NCBI GenBank assembly: GCA_937898525.1
Contig: CALCBC010000016.1
Location: 1-23,308, forward strand
DNA length: 23,308 bases
DNA from: an uncultured Sphingomonadales bacterium
GTDB lineage: Bacteria; Pseudomonadota; Alphaproteobacteria; Sphingomonadales; Sphingomonadaceae
Direction: 5' to 3'
The position numbers and the translations under genes were made by a program. The notes under the pieces are model-generated. The model did no database searches, was not told the DNA's origin, and worked only from the letters and a program-made list of their open reading frames with translations. Shown here one piece after another: positions 7,256-14,554 of this stretch (its first letter is position 1; each line of letters begins with the position of its first letter).

Positions 7256-7794
7256 GCGGCCTGCCCGCCGATCCGCTGTTCGACCCGGTCGGCATCGTCG
7301 TCTGGGCGATCGACAGCGGCATCTACGACCTGATGTACTCGGCGTGGGGCTGGCCGATCGCCGAGATCATCCACTTCATCGGGCTGTGCCTGCTGATGGG
7401 CACAGTGGGGATGTTCGACCTCAGGCTGCTCGGTCTCGGGCGCGGCCTGTCGATCCCGGCGATGCATCGGCTGGTGCCGTTCGGCGTGCTCGGCTTCGCG
7501 CTGTCGGCGGCGAGCGGGCTGATGTTCGTCGTCACCTCGCCCGACCAGTACCTCTACAATCCCGCGTGGCAGGTGAAGATGGCGCTGCTCGCGCTCGCCG
7601 GGCTCAACATGGTGCTGTTCTACCTGACCGCCGCGCGCGAACTGAAGCGGCTCGGTCCCGACGAGAACGCTTCGTCAGCCGCGCGGCTCTTCGCCGGCGT
7701 CTCGCTCGCCTGCTGGATCGGCGTGATCGCCGCCGGCCGCGTGATCACCGCGTTCCGCCCGCCGAGCTGGTTCTGGTGCGCCTGGTGCGGGTGA
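7252..7794 (+). CDS. Four-helix integral membrane protein, DUF6644-like (paralog 2)
   Basis: The start is GTG 7252, inside the GTGA overlap with paralog 1. The 180-residue product has a short amphipathic lead (about 1-32), then four membrane helices: about 36-60 (IIHFIGLCLLMG with His41), 75-96, 107-128 and 149-168. It keeps the helix-3 Lys (WQVKMALL) and helix-4 GR (AAGRVITAF). Unlike paralog 1 it has a second His, His72 in AMHRLVP just before helix 2, and it ends in a C-terminal CXXC (WCAWCG, Cys176/Cys179). Two histidines at helix ends could bind a b-type haem, but that is inference. The stop is four bases from a convergent gene. Confidence 0.72.
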   Translation: MSGLPADPLFDPVGIVVWAIDSGIYDLMYSAWGWPIAEIIHFIGLCLLMGTVGMFDLRLLGLGRGLSIPAMHRLVPFGVLGFALSAASGLMFVVTSPDQYLYNPAWQVKMALLALAGLNMVLFYLTAARELKRLGPDENASSAARLFAGVSLACWIGVIAAGRVITAFRPPSWFWCAWCG

Positions 7795-7798
7795 GCGG

Positions 7799-8158
7799 CT
7801 ATTCGACCGGCGAGTGCTGGTGGAACGTGAGCTTCCACCCGTCGGTACGCCGGACGTAGCCCGAGCCGATCAGCACCGAGTAGGGTTCGCCGTCGGCGCG
7901 TATCACGTCGGCACGGTAGCTCAGGATCGCGACGTCGGCGAACGGCCGGTGCAGCTGGCGGTTGTTCATCTGCAGGTCGCGCCAGCGGCCTGGCACCGAC
8001 GCCGTCACAGCTATGTCCTCGCGCTTGTAGACGCCGTGCATCTGCCCCGGCTGCGGAAAGGCCAGCAGACACTCGGCATCGACGGACTCGAGGAAGTGCT
8101 CGCGGCCCGCGAGCCAGAAACCTTCCTCGATCGCATAGAGCTCGGTTGCGTCGGTCAT
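7799..8158 (-). CDS. NTF2-like / SnoaL-type small protein of unknown function
   Basis: The 119-residue product begins MTDATELYAIEEGFW, has an aromatic-rich middle and ends in the GYVRRTDGWKLTFHQHSP strand typical of DUF4440/SnoaL-like cone-shaped domains, where WKL.FHQHSP is a common ending. The family includes isomerases, hydratases and many ligand-binding proteins, so no reaction can be named. GGAGG (8169-8165) is 6 nt before the ATG at 8158, which decides the start; an in-frame ATG at 8164 touches the GGAGG itself and is unlikely. It converges with the membrane protein gene, leaving only four bases between stops. Confidence 0.75.
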   Translation of the reverse strand: MTDATELYAIEEGFWLAGREHFLESVDAECLLAFPQPGQMHGVYKREDIAVTASVPGRWRDLQMNNRQLHRPFADVAILSYRADVIRADGEPYSVLIGSGYVRRTDGWKLTFHQHSPVE

Positions 8159-8212
8159 GGGCATCCTCCGTTGAGACGGTGAACGCCGCGGCCGATGCCG
8201 ACGTTCCGCGAG

Positions 8213-9508
8213 CTAGAGGACGTATTTGCTGAGATCGGCGTCCTGCGCGAGGCCGGCGAGCCGCTCGCGCACGTAGCCGGCGTCGATCGTCACGGTTTGG
8301 CCCTCGCGCTCCTCGGCCTCGAAGCTCAGGTCCTCGAACACCTTCTCCATCACCGTCTGCAGGCGGCGGGCGCCAATGTTCTCGACCGTCTCGTTGACCT
8401 GAGCGGCGATCTTCGCGATCTCGCGGATGGCCTCCGGGGTGACCTCGATCTCGACCTTCTCGGTGGCGAGCAGCGCCTTGTACTGCTCGACGAGATTGGC
8501 GCGCGTGTCGCTGAGGATGGAGACGAAATCCTCCTCGGTCAGTGCCTTGAGCTCGACGCGGATCGGCAGGCGGCCCTGCAGTTCCGGCAACATGTCCGAC
8601 GGCTTGGCAACGTGGAACGCACCCGAGCCGATGAACAGGACGTGGTCGGTCTTCATCGGGCCGTACTTGGTGGCGACCGTAGTGCCCTCGATCAGCGGCA
8701 GCAGGTCGCGCTGCACGCCCTCGCGGCTGACCGAACCGCCGCGCACGTCGCTCACGGCGATCTTGTCGATCTCGTCAAGGAACACGATGCCGTTGGCCTC
8801 GGCATTGGCCAGCGCGACCCGGGCGACGTCGTCCTGGTCCATGCGCTTCTCGGCTTCCTCGTCGACCAGCTTGTCCCAGGCGTCGGGCACCTTGAGCTTG
8901 CGGCGCTTGAGGTTGTGGCGGCCCATCGCCTTGTTCATCATCTCGCTGAGGTTGATCATGCCGACGTTGCCGCCGGGAAGATCGAACGGCATCGTCGGCG
9001 AGTCCTCGAGCTCGATCTCGACCTCGACGTCGTTCATCGCGTTCTCGACGATCCGCTGGCGGAAGCTCTCGCGGGTGGCCTCGCTGGCGCTTTCGCCGAC
9101 GAGGGCCTTGAGCAACCGGTCCATCGCCGCCTTGCTCGCCGCCTCGCGCACGGCCTCGCGGCGCCGCTCCTTCTCGAGCCGGATCGCTTCCTCGGCGAGG
9201 TCGCGGGCGATCTGCTCGACGTCGCGGCCGACGTAGCCGACCTCGGTGAACTTGGTCGCCTCGACCTTGACGAACGGCGCGTCCGCCAGCTTCGCCAGAC
9301 GCCGGCTGATCTCGGTCTTGCCGCAACCGGTCGGGCCGATCATCAGGATGTTCTTCGGCGTGACCTCGTCGCGCAACTCGGGGGAAAGGCGCTGGCGACG
9401 CCAGCGGTTGCGCAGCGCCACGGCGACCGCGCGCTTGGCCTCGGCCTGGCCGATGATGTGCTCGTCGAGGGCCTTGACGATGGCTTTGGGAGTGAGGTGG
9501 TCGTTCAT
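8213..9508 (-). CDS. hslU: ATP-dependent protease ATPase subunit HslU
   Basis: The 431-residue product is the AAA+ unfoldase ring that feeds substrates to the HslV peptidase. Visible are the N-terminal LTPKAIVKALDEHIIGQ, Walker A GPTGCGKT at 58-65, the pore motif GYVGRDVE, the I-domain insertion (about 110-240), Walker B IVFLDEIDKI, and the C-terminal tail DLSKYVL that docks into HslV. Length is normal for alphaproteobacteria. It follows hslV on the same strand, separated by 106 nt filled by a palindromic repeat pair; ATG 9508 lacks a strong nearby ribosome site. Most likely co-transcribed with hslV as a heat-shock operon. Confidence 0.98.
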   Translation of the reverse strand: MNDHLTPKAIVKALDEHIIGQAEAKRAVAVALRNRWRRQRLSPELRDEVTPKNILMIGPTGCGKTEISRRLAKLADAPFVKVEATKFTEVGYVGRDVEQIARDLAEEAIRLEKERRREAVREAASKAAMDRLLKALVGESASEATRESFRQRIVENAMNDVEVEIELEDSPTMPFDLPGGNVGMINLSEMMNKAMGRHNLKRRKLKVPDAWDKLVDEEAEKRMDQDDVARVALANAEANGIVFLDEIDKIAVSDVRGGSVSREGVQRDLLPLIEGTTVATKYGPMKTDHVLFIGSGAFHVAKPSDMLPELQGRLPIRVELKALTEEDFVSILSDTRANLVEQYKALLATEKVEIEVTPEAIREIAKIAAQVNETVENIGARRLQTVMEKVFEDLSFEAEEREGQTVTIDAGYVRERLAGLAQDADLSKYVL

Positions 9509-9520
9509 TCTGTTCTCAGT

Positions 9521-9612
9521 CCCCCCTCCCGCTTGCGGGAGGGGTTAGGGGTGGGTGAGTGTGGAGATGGGCTGACTGGCCCACCCCCGGCCCCTCCCGC
9601 AAGCGGGAGGGG
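9521..9612. repeat. Inverted pair of GC-rich palindromes between hslV and hslU
   Basis: Two copies of a self-complementary unit (CCCCTCCCGC-TT/AA-GCGGGAGGGG) lie at about 9523-9544 and 9591-9612. They are flanked inward by AGGGGTGGG and CCCACCCCC, so the pair is also one large inverted repeat with arms of about 35 bp around a loop of about 25 bp. This is the architecture of REP/BIME-type dispersed elements. It occupies nearly the whole hslV-hslU gap and would fold in the operon mRNA. Confidence 0.8.
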
Positions 9613-9614
9613 AG

Positions 9615-10175
9615 CTAGATGGTCTCGACCGTCACGCGGTCGTTGGTGAAGACGCAGATCTCCGCCGCGACCTGCATCGCGCGGCGAGCGATCTTTTCGG
9701 GATCGTCCTCGTAGTCCGTCAGCGCCTTCGCGGCCGACAGCGCGTAGTTGCCGCCCGAGCCGATCGCGGCGATCCCGCCCTCGGGCTCGAGCACGTCGCC
9801 GTTACCGGTCAGCACCAGCATCGCGTCCTTGTCGGCAACGATCATCAGCGCCTCGAGGTTGCGCAGGTACTTGTCGGTCCGCCAGTCCTTGGCCAGCTCG
9901 ACCGCGGCGCGCATCAGCTGGCCGCGATACTGCTCGAGCTTGCGCTCGAGCCGCTCGAACAACGTGAAGGCGTCGGCCGTGGCGCCGGCGAACCCGGCGA
10001 TCACATTGCCGTCCTCGCCGATCCGGCGAACCTTGCGCGCGTTGGGCTTCATCACCGTGTTGCCCATCGAAACCTGCCCGTCACCGGCGATGACGGTCTT
10101 GCCGCCCTTCCTGACGCCGATGATGGTGGTGCCGTGCCACTGAGGGAGGCCGTGGCGGGCCGTCAGCTCGTCCAT
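9615..10175 (-). CDS. hslV: ATP-dependent protease peptidase subunit HslV
   Basis: The 186-residue product is the proteasome-like threonine peptidase that pairs with HslU. A 15-residue propeptide (MDELTARHGLPQWHG) precedes the mature TTIIGVRKGG; Thr16 becomes the N-terminal nucleophile. VIAGDGQVSMGNTVMK and the GAIGSGG-like segment (AAIGSGGNYAL) are conserved family blocks. ATG 10175 gives the usual length. An upstream in-frame ATG at 10241 would add 22 unrelated residues and is rejected. There is no clear ribosome site, and a heat-shock-like promoter ends right at the start codon. Confidence 0.97.
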   Translation of the reverse strand: MDELTARHGLPQWHGTTIIGVRKGGKTVIAGDGQVSMGNTVMKPNARKVRRIGEDGNVIAGFAGATADAFTLFERLERKLEQYRGQLMRAAVELAKDWRTDKYLRNLEALMIVADKDAMLVLTGNGDVLEPEGGIAAIGSGGNYALSAAKALTDYEDDPEKIARRAMQVAAEICVFTNDRVTVETI

Positions 10176-10182
10176 GGCCCGG

Positions 10183-10210
10183 ATATGGGCGACTTGCCGT
10201 AGCGCTTCAA
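10183..10210 (-). promoter_or_regulatory. Possible heat-shock (RpoH) promoter of hslV
   Basis: The minus strand shows TTGAA (10210-10206), 16 nt, then CCCATAT (10189-10183), resembling sigma32 promoters (CTTGAA and CCCATNT). hslVU is a classic heat-shock operon. The predicted start of transcription falls at about 10176, essentially on the ATG. Confidence 0.35.
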
Positions 10211-10260
10211 TGCCCCCTGTTGGACGAGCGGGGCAGTCCATGGCGAGGTCCCGGGGGGCT

Positions 10261-10373
10261 GTCCTTCGGCAAGCTCAGGACGAGCGGACGCGGGTGAAAG
10301 GTCAGCGGCTCCGGACGCCGCGAGAACCCAATCCCGCTCCCCGCGAGCTTGTCGAACGGTCAAGCGCGTCCTG
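10261..10373. repeat. Sphingomonad-type dispersed palindromic repeat, inverted pair
   Basis: GTCCTTCGGCAAGCTCAGGA plus CGAGCGG at 10261-10287 and a degenerate inverted copy (CGAGCTTGTCGAACGGTCAA, then GCGCGTCCTG) at 10344-10373 flank about 55 bp. The core CTTCGRCAAGCTCAGGACGAGCG is, from memory, frequent between genes in sphingomonads. It fills most of the 224-nt gap between hslV and bamE and holds no gene. Confidence 0.6.
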
Positions 10374-10399
10374 TTGTCGACAGACCTACCCCGGAAGCG

Positions 10400-10852
10400 T
10401 CAGCCTCCGCCGGCAGGCACGCCGGCGCCGACCTGGCCGATGTTGCCGAACAGGTCCTCGAAGAAGCTGCGCTCGCGGCCGAGAGTCGGTGTCTCGTCGT
10501 TCTCGGGATTGATGCGCGCGACCCGCTCGAGACCGGTGCGCTCGATCGAGGCGACGTTGCCGCTGGCATCGAAGCGAACCGCAAGCACGGTATGACCGGT
10601 AATACGCGGCTGGTGGAACGGCCGCTGGGTCGTGCTGCTCGAAACGTAGTACCAGACCGGCTCGCCAAACTGGCTGACGAAGCTCGGGCGGCCGAGCGTG
10701 CGCTCGACCGACTGACGGTTGTCGACGCCCGGCTGGACCGACTGCAGCAGGACCTCGTCGGCGAGATAGCCGCGATGGTTCTGGATCTGGACGCAGCCCG
10801 ACGCCATCAGCGCCGCGCCGGCCATCGCCCCGATCCGCAACCAAGCCGTCAT
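10400..10852 (-). CDS. bamE: Outer membrane protein assembly lipoprotein BamE (SmpA/OmlA)
   Basis: The 150-residue lipoprotein has a signal peptide ending in the lipobox LMASGC (Cys20). The SmpA/OmlA domain follows: GYLADEVLLQSVQPGVDNRQSV with the LGRPS turn, and FGEPVWYYVSS. It is the small stabilising subunit of the Bam complex that inserts beta-barrel proteins into the outer membrane. Alphaproteobacterial members often have a C-terminal extension, seen here as ENDETPTLGRERSFFEDLFG and a Gly-rich end. It is divergent from the bc1 chaperone gene, an arrangement I recall from other sphingomonads. Confidence 0.92.
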   Translation of the reverse strand: MTAWLRIGAMAGAALMASGCVQIQNHRGYLADEVLLQSVQPGVDNRQSVERTLGRPSFVSQFGEPVWYYVSSSTTQRPFHQPRITGHTVLAVRFDASGNVASIERTGLERVARINPENDETPTLGRERSFFEDLFGNIGQVGAGVPAGGG

Positions 10853-10885
10853 GCCCCGCCTTTCCGCGTCATCCGTGCGGACGAA

Positions 10886-10913
10886 TTGCCAAGCCCGCGC
10901 CTAAGCCTAATAT
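10886..10913 (+). promoter_or_regulatory. Sigma70-type promoter for the chaperone/DUF177 pair
   Basis: TTGCCA (10886-10891), a 16-nt spacer and TAATAT (10908-10913) lie in the 152-nt divergent gap after bamE. Transcription from about 10920 would give a leader of about 85 nt to the ATG at 11005. Confidence 0.5.
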
Positions 10914-11004
10914 CGGTGGCGAGCCTTACGGGCTGGCGCGCCGCCGTGCAATGCCGCATGGGCAGCGCGGATTGAATAGCCGATTAATGGGGTACGCCTG
11001 CCGG

Positions 11005-11532
11005 ATGTCGTTCCTTGCCCGCCTGTTCCGCTCCCGGCCTGCGGAGCCTGACCCGCGCGAGGCGCTGCGGCCGCTGTGGCACCGGATTGTCGAACTGTCG
11101 CGCGACCCGGCATTCTACCGCGACGACGGCGTGGCCGACACGGTGAGCGGGCGGTTCGACATGATTACTGCGATCCTGGCGATCGTGCTGCTGCGGTTCG
11201 AGCGCGACCGTGTACACGCGCGCGAGGCGGTGCTGCTGACCGAGCTGTTCGTCGAAGACATGGACGGCCAGCTGCGCGAGAGCGGCGTGGGCGACATGGT
11301 CGTGGGCAAGAAGGTCGGCAAGCTGGTCTCGGTGCTGGGCGGCCGGCTCGGGGCGCTGCGCGAGGCGCGGGCGGCCCGCGACCGCCGCGCACTCGAGGCC
11401 GCGCTCGCGCGCAACGTGACGATGCAGGAGGGGCGCGGTCCCGAGGCACTCGCCGCGCGGCTGCAGGCGTTCGACGACCACGTCGCGGCGCTCGACAGCC
11501 GGACGCTCCTCGCCGGGGGAATCTCGCTGTGA
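11005..11532 (+). CDS. Ubiquinol-cytochrome c chaperone family protein (Cbp3/UQCC1-like)
   Basis: The 175-residue product begins MSFLARLFRSR. Its core is of the ubiquinol-cytochrome c chaperone family: LWHRIVELSRDPAFYRDDGV, the FDMITAILAIVLLRF helix, and FVEDMDGQLRESGVGDMVVG followed by KKV. The mitochondrial relatives Cbp3/UQCC1 help make and assemble cytochrome b of complex III; the bacterial role is taken from that and is not proven here. ATG 11005 is preferred over upstream in-frame ATGs (10951, 10987) that add non-conserved residues. Its stop overlaps the next gene's GTG by GTGA, so the two are coupled. Confidence 0.85.
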   Translation: MSFLARLFRSRPAEPDPREALRPLWHRIVELSRDPAFYRDDGVADTVSGRFDMITAILAIVLLRFERDRVHAREAVLLTELFVEDMDGQLRESGVGDMVVGKKVGKLVSVLGGRLGALREARAARDRRALEAALARNVTMQEGRGPEALAARLQAFDDHVAALDSRTLLAGGISL

Positions 11533-12035
11533 CTGCGCCCGAGTTCTCGCGCCCGATCGACGCGCGGCACCTGCCCACCGCGCCGCTCGCGCTGTCCGCG
11601 AGCGCCGAGGAGCGCGCCGCGCTGGCCGCCCGTTTCGGCCTGGTCTCGATCGACCGGCTCGAGGCCGAAGTGACGCTGACGCCCGATGGCGAGGCGGTCG
11701 CGGCCTCCGGGCGGCTGCGCGCGGCGATTGTGCAGAGCTGCGCGGTCTCGGGCGAAGACCTGCCGGTCGAGATCGACGAGCCGATCGCGCTGCGCTTCGT
11801 CCCGTCCGCGCCCGTAACCGAGGAAGAGGTCGAGCTCGAGGCGGACGAGCTCGACGAGATCGAGTTCGACGATCACGGCTTCGACCTCGGCGAGGCCGTC
11901 GCGCAGACGCTCGCGCTGGCAATCGATCCCTACGCGGTCGGGCCCGATGCCGAGAAGGTACGGAAGGAGGCCGGGCTGCTTGACGAAGGCGCGGCCGGGC
12001 CGTTCGCCGCCTTGGCAGCGCTCAAGAAGGACTAG
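11529..12035 (+). CDS. DUF177 / YceD family protein
   Basis: The 168-residue acidic protein starts at GTG 11529 within the GTGA overlap. It begins with PEFSRPIDARHLP, has the beta-strand core LEAEVTLTPDGEAVAASGRL with a single Cys in QSCAVSGEDL, and carries an acidic block EEVELEADELDEIEFDD before the GEAVAQTLALAIDPYAVGP motif typical of YceD. YceD has been linked to 23S rRNA in plants and bacteria and is often encoded next to rpmF (L32). No rpmF follows here; the next gene is ssb on the other strand. YceD next to a bc1 chaperone is common in alphaproteobacteria as I recall it. Confidence 0.85.
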   Translation: MTAPEFSRPIDARHLPTAPLALSASAEERAALAARFGLVSIDRLEAEVTLTPDGEAVAASGRLRAAIVQSCAVSGEDLPVEIDEPIALRFVPSAPVTEEEVELEADELDEIEFDDHGFDLGEAVAQTLALAIDPYAVGPDAEKVRKEAGLLDEGAAGPFAALAALKKD

Positions 12036-12078
12036 TGCGCCTCGCGCCAGGGATTGAACAACAGCTCCTCGACGGCCC

Positions 12079-12582
12079 CTAGAACGGGATATCGTCGTCG
12101 AGATCGTCGGCGATCCCGCCCGAGGAGCCCCCTCCCTGGTTCCAGCTCGAGCCGCCGCCCGACGAACCGCCGCGACCACCGCCGCCGCCCTGGTCCCAGT
12201 CTCCGCCGCCGCCGCGCGAGCCGCCGCCCTGTGCGCCGTCGAGCATTGTCAGCGTGCCGTTCATGCCGCGGATCACGACCTCGGTCGTGTAGCGGTCGTT
12301 GCCCGACTGGTCCTGCCACTTGCGGGTCTGCAGCTGGCCCTCGACGTAGACCTTCGAGCCCTTGCGCAGGTAGCGCTCGACCACGCCGACGAGGCCTTCG
12401 GAATAGATCGCCACATTGTGCCACTCGGTGCGTTCCTGGCGCTCGCCGGTGTTGCGGTCCTTCCAGGTCTCGGACGTCGCGATCCTGAGGTTGGCGACCT
12501 TGCCGCCGTTCTGGAACGAGCGAATCTCGGGATCGGCGCCAAGGTTGCCGATCAGCATGACTTTGTTGAGGCTGCCCGCCAT
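12079..12582 (-). CDS. ssb: Single-stranded DNA-binding protein
   Basis: The 167-residue product has an N-terminal OB fold (MAGSLNKVMLIGNLGADPEI through about residue 108, with the WHNVAIY and LRKGSKVYVEGQL blocks). A long flexible Gly/Ser-rich linker (about 118-155, with GGGGDWDQGGGGGRGG) follows, and the acidic tail DDLDDDIPF binds replication and repair partners. ATG 12582 was chosen by alignment to Ssb starts; the frame is open further upstream but gives non-conserved residues. Forty-three bases separate it from the convergent DUF177 gene. Confidence 0.97.
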   Translation of the reverse strand: MAGSLNKVMLIGNLGADPEIRSFQNGGKVANLRIATSETWKDRNTGERQERTEWHNVAIYSEGLVGVVERYLRKGSKVYVEGQLQTRKWQDQSGNDRYTTEVVIRGMNGTLTMLDGAQGGGSRGGGGDWDQGGGGGRGGSSGGGSSWNQGGGSSGGIADDLDDDIPF

Positions 12583-12700
12583 TTTCGTCCTCTCGCGCGG
12601 CTGGGGCCGGCGATGCCCGCCGGCCGGTGATTCCGCCCCGATGTAGGCCGCCCCCGGTCCCTCCCGCAACGGGATTTCCCGAATTACCCCCGAAGCGGAG

Positions 12701-14554
12701 CTAAAGCCCGAGCGCGACCGCGATCCAGTAGGTCAGGCCGGCAAAGATGTACGCCAGCGCGAACAGGTAGGCCATCATGAACAGCGGCCATTTCCACCCG
12801 TTGGTCTCGCGCCGGGCGACCGCGATCGTCGACAGGCACTGCGGAGCGAACACGAACCAGGCGAGGAAGGCGAGCGCCGTCGGCAGCGTCCAGCCGGCCT
12901 GGAGCTTGGGGATCAGCCCTTCGGCCGCTTCCTCTTCGTCCTCGGCGTCGATCGCATAGGTCGTCGCCAGCGACGACACGGCGACCTCGCGCGCGGCCAT
13001 CGCCGGGATCAGCGCCAGCGCGATCTCGTGGTTGAAGCCGATCGGCTCGACCACGACCTCGAGCCCGCTGGCAATGTGGCCGGCGATGCTCGCCTCGGAC
13101 TGGCTCTCTCCCGGCGCCGCCTGCGGGAAGCTCAGCAGCACCCACAGCACGACCGTCACCGTGAAGATGATCGTGCCCGCGCGGCGCAGGAACACCCAGG
13201 CGCGCTGCCACAGGCCGATCGCGAGGTCGCGCAGCGGCGGCCACTGGTACTTGGGCAGCTCCATGATGAAGCCCGAGGCGGTACCCTTGGTCACTGTCCG
13301 CCGCAGCACCAGCGCGGCGGCCATCGCGCCGATAATTCCGGCGACGTAGAGCGCGAACAGCACCAGCCCCTGCAGGCCGATGCCCCAGCCCACCGTCCGC
13401 GCCGGGATGAACGCACCGATGATCACCGCGTAGACCGGCAACCGCGCCGAGCAGGTCATCAGCGGGGCGATCAGGATCGTCGTCAGCCGGTCCTTGGGAT
13501 CGCCGATCGCGCGCGTCGCCATGATCCCGGGAATCGCGCAGGCGAAGCTCGACAGCAGCGGGATGAAACTGCGGCCCGAGAGGCCGACACCGGCCATCAG
13601 CCGGTCCATGATGAACGCGGCGCGGGCCATGTAACCGGACTGCTCCATCACCAGGATGAAGGCGAACAGGATGACGATCTGCGGCAGGAATACCACCACC
13701 GAGCCGACCCCCGAGAGCACCCCCTGGGTCAGCAGGTCGCGCAACAGGCCGGCCGGCAGGTTCGCGTTGGCGAGGTCGATCAGCGCGCCGATCCCGCCCT
13801 CGATCGCGGCGACGAACGGCTCGGCCCAGGCGAAGACGGCCTGGAAGATCACGAACAGCAGCGCGAACAGGATCGGCGGGCCGAGCCACGGGTGCAGCAG
13901 CACGCGGTCGAGCCGCGCGTGGAGACGATGGGCGGCGGTCTCGCTGACGATCGCGCCCTGCGCCATGTGACGCGCGGCAAGCCGGCGCTCGGGCAGCGTC
14001 AGATGCTGCCGCGGGTGCGCCTTGGGGTCGCGCTCGGCCTGCGTCTCGGCTGCGGCAACGGCCTCGCGCAGCGCGTCGAGCCCACGGCGGCGCACGGCGA
14101 CAGTCGGGATCACCGGCACGCCGAGCGAGCGCTCGAGCGCCTTCGGATCGAGCACCAGCCCGTCGCGCTCGGCGAGGTCGATCATGTTGAGCGCGACGAC
14201 GACCGGCCGGCCGAGCTCGATCAACTCCTGCGCAAACACCAGGTGCTGCTCGAGGTTCGCCGCGTCGAGCACGATGATGAGCACTTCGGGCCGGGCCTCG
14301 CCCGGGAATTCGCCGAGCACGACCTTGCGGGTCACTTCCTCGTCGGGACTCGCCGGGTCGAGCGAGTAGGACCCGGGCAGGTCGACGAGCTCGACCGGCT
14401 CACCCGAGGGCAACACCATCCGCCCGGCCTTCCGCTCGACGGTGACGCCCGGATAGTTGGCGATCTTCTGCCGCGCACCGGTCAGTGCGTTGAACAGCGC
14501 GCTCTTGCCCGAATTGGGGTTGCCGACGAGCGCAGCGGTGCGCAGCCGGCTCAT
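12701..14554 (-). CDS. feoB: Ferrous iron transport protein B
   Basis: The 617-residue inner-membrane Fe(II) transporter has a cytoplasmic GTPase at its N-terminus: G1 GNPNSGKS at 11-18, PGVT at 35-38, DLPG at 58-61 and NMID at 123-126. A helical spacer domain follows, then the membrane part with paired gate repeats, including CAIPGIMATR and CSARLPVYA (the conserved Cys lines the path in the family). It is shorter than the E. coli protein (about 770) and ends after the last helices without a C-terminal cytoplasmic domain, which is usual in many alphaproteobacteria. It overlaps feoA by ATGA. Confidence 0.97.
   Translation of the reverse strand: MSRLRTAALVGNPNSGKSALFNALTGARQKIANYPGVTVERKAGRMVLPSGEPVELVDLPGSYSLDPASPDEEVTRKVVLGEFPGEARPEVLIIVLDAANLEQHLVFAQELIELGRPVVVALNMIDLAERDGLVLDPKALERSLGVPVIPTVAVRRRGLDALREAVAAAETQAERDPKAHPRQHLTLPERRLAARHMAQGAIVSETAAHRLHARLDRVLLHPWLGPPILFALLFVIFQAVFAWAEPFVAAIEGGIGALIDLANANLPAGLLRDLLTQGVLSGVGSVVVFLPQIVILFAFILVMEQSGYMARAAFIMDRLMAGVGLSGRSFIPLLSSFACAIPGIMATRAIGDPKDRLTTILIAPLMTCSARLPVYAVIIGAFIPARTVGWGIGLQGLVLFALYVAGIIGAMAAALVLRRTVTKGTASGFIMELPKYQWPPLRDLAIGLWQRAWVFLRRAGTIIFTVTVVLWVLLSFPQAAPGESQSEASIAGHIASGLEVVVEPIGFNHEIALALIPAMAAREVAVSSLATTYAIDAEDEEEAAEGLIPKLQAGWTLPTALAFLAWFVFAPQCLSTIAVARRETNGWKWPLFMMAYLFALAYIFAGLTYWIAVALGL

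Noticed and set aside
10176..10241. Extended HslV N-terminus from ATG 10241
   Set aside because: The extra 22 residues are not part of the family, and the propeptide before Thr16 is already of normal length.
12036..12078. Possible coding end (EELLFNPWREAH) downstream of ssb
   Set aside because: It belongs to a frame that is otherwise a shadow of ssb, with no start of its own.
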